Of a DNA stretch of 64,000 bases, positions 63,049 through 64,000 are shown in pieces. A program made the position numbers and the translations under genes. Location of the stretch: contig NC_071389.1 in NCBI RefSeq assembly GCF_022682495.2, positions 56,318,239-56,382,238 of the forward strand, given 5' to 3'. Source of the stretch: Desmodus rotundus (taxonomy: Eukaryota > Chordata > Mammalia > Chiroptera > Phyllostomidae). How positions within the stretch are numbered: position 1 is the first letter of the stretch; the number at the start of each line of letters is the position of its first letter. The notes under the pieces are model-generated. The model was not told the DNA's origin. It did no database searches and was given only the letters and a program-made list of their open reading frames with translations.

Positions 63049-63165
63049 GCTTACTGATTTCAGAGAGAGAAGGGAGTGAGAGAAACATTGACATGAGAGA
63101 GAAACATCGATTAGCTGCCTCTCTTACGATGCCCTCACTGAACCTGCAACCTTCTTATGTTGTCA
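63049..63165 (-). mobile_element. tRNA-derived bat SINE fragment, antisense
   Basis: TTACTGATTTCAGAGAGAGAAGGGAG, GAGAGAAACATCGATTAGCTGCCTC and CACTGAACCTGCAACCTTC match the reverse complement of the tail and tRNA-unrelated parts of Ves-type SINEs. The tRNA-like head is mostly missing. Confidence 0.75.
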
Positions 63166-64000
63166 CTTCTCCATGGAGAAATCCTTGAGAGGAAAAGTAA
63201 GGTTTCAGTCCCTTCTTCCTTCTTCCAAATGTTTATTACTTCTAATTATATGATTAATTAATTCTAATTACCTTTATGCTTCCATACAAAGAAAAATCTT
63301 TAGCAACTGCTGAGAGCAGATACAGTATATTTAAATTGATTTAGTTAACAGTTCCACCTTATCGTATGCTCAAATAACTAACTGAAATGACAATTTAATA
63401 TTTAATTTTATAAAAAGTCTTTATGATTTATGAAAAAGGAGGCATAGTAGTTTCTAGGTTTCTATAGCTACGCTTCTTAAAATAAATTTGGAAACAACCA
63501 CTGTATTTAGTTTTATAAACATATACATTAGTTAAATAATAAAATGTATTAAAAATTGGTTAGTATAAATAATATACTCAAAACATTATTGGCTTGAAAA
63601 TCTTCAAATAAGTTTTATAAGACATTTGTATTGAACTTGTTGTCATAACAAAGGAAGAGTTACAAGATAAAACAACCTTAAATGATAAATTGTTCCCTAA
63701 TGTATCATTTATCTACATAAGTAATTCATAATACTTATTAAATACAGTTTCTGAAAATTCTGTTTTTGACAAAATAGATTTGAAAAATAGTTGCTCATAC
63801 TGCTTTGATTTCTCAGAAATGCATATACATTGTTGACATGTTCTTCTACATCATATGGTAAAATAGTGAAGGGTAGAAATGGAACATTCCCTATGGGTTA
63901 ACCTGTTCTGAAAAGTACTTTTTTCTTGTACAAAAGGGAAACAGTTTACATACTTATAAAAACCAAGTGCTGTTGGACAACGAAGGGATGAATTCCTATT

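Overview
The window looks like a gene-poor stretch of a mammalian nuclear genome, most likely a bat. It is AT-rich, has no dense coding, and is filled with L1, L2, MIR, MLT1-type LTR, mariner and hAT remnants. Two signals point to Chiroptera: a tRNA-derived SINE resembling the Ves family (13784-13985, with a relative at 63049-63165), and a recurring young L1 3' end with a G-rich 3' UTR and a terminal GAACAACAATAAAAAA-like tail. Repeat family names come from pattern memory, not from a database search.

The only confident protein-coding gene is the 3' end of ADGRL4 (ELTD1), an adhesion GPCR on the minus strand at about 58.47-64 kb. Three coding exons are present (61713-61804, 60224-60392, 59806-59868) with consistent splice sites and phases. 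They encode the end of TM5, ICL3, TM6, TM7 and the C-terminal tail. A 3' UTR of about 1.3 kb follows, with a candidate poly(A) signal at 58485-58490. Earlier exons lie beyond the right edge. Everything left of about 58.4 kb is downstream intergenic DNA with no supported gene.

Region by region: 1-588 holds a 3'-truncated U2 snRNA retropseudogene with 15-bp target duplications. 589-2726 holds two LTRs of one endogenous-retrovirus family in inverted orientation around an MLT1-like LTR. A third copy, an intact solo LTR with a 6-bp duplication, lies at 51591-52414. 5-13 kb holds young and old L1 fragments. A roughly 1-kb segment at 9.4-10.7 kb recurs in inverted orientation at 40.3-41.4 kb. 13.8 kb holds the SINE. 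14.7-25 kb holds L2, MIR and L1 fragments, including an L1 with a 5' inversion at 24494-25193. 27-37 kb is mostly old repeats. 42.5-47.6 kb is a nest of L1 fragments with a mariner remnant and two young L1 insertions. 53.9 kb holds a small hAT element.

The most notable observation is the inverted LTR pair at 589-2726. Their target-site duplications match only crosswise and in reverse complement, and their 5' and 3' parts belong crosswise to two subfamilies. A 420-bp internal tract is about 98% identical, while the flanking U3 is about 83% identical by eye. This is what an inversion by recombination between two inverted LTRs should leave, with a conversion tract at the exchange point.
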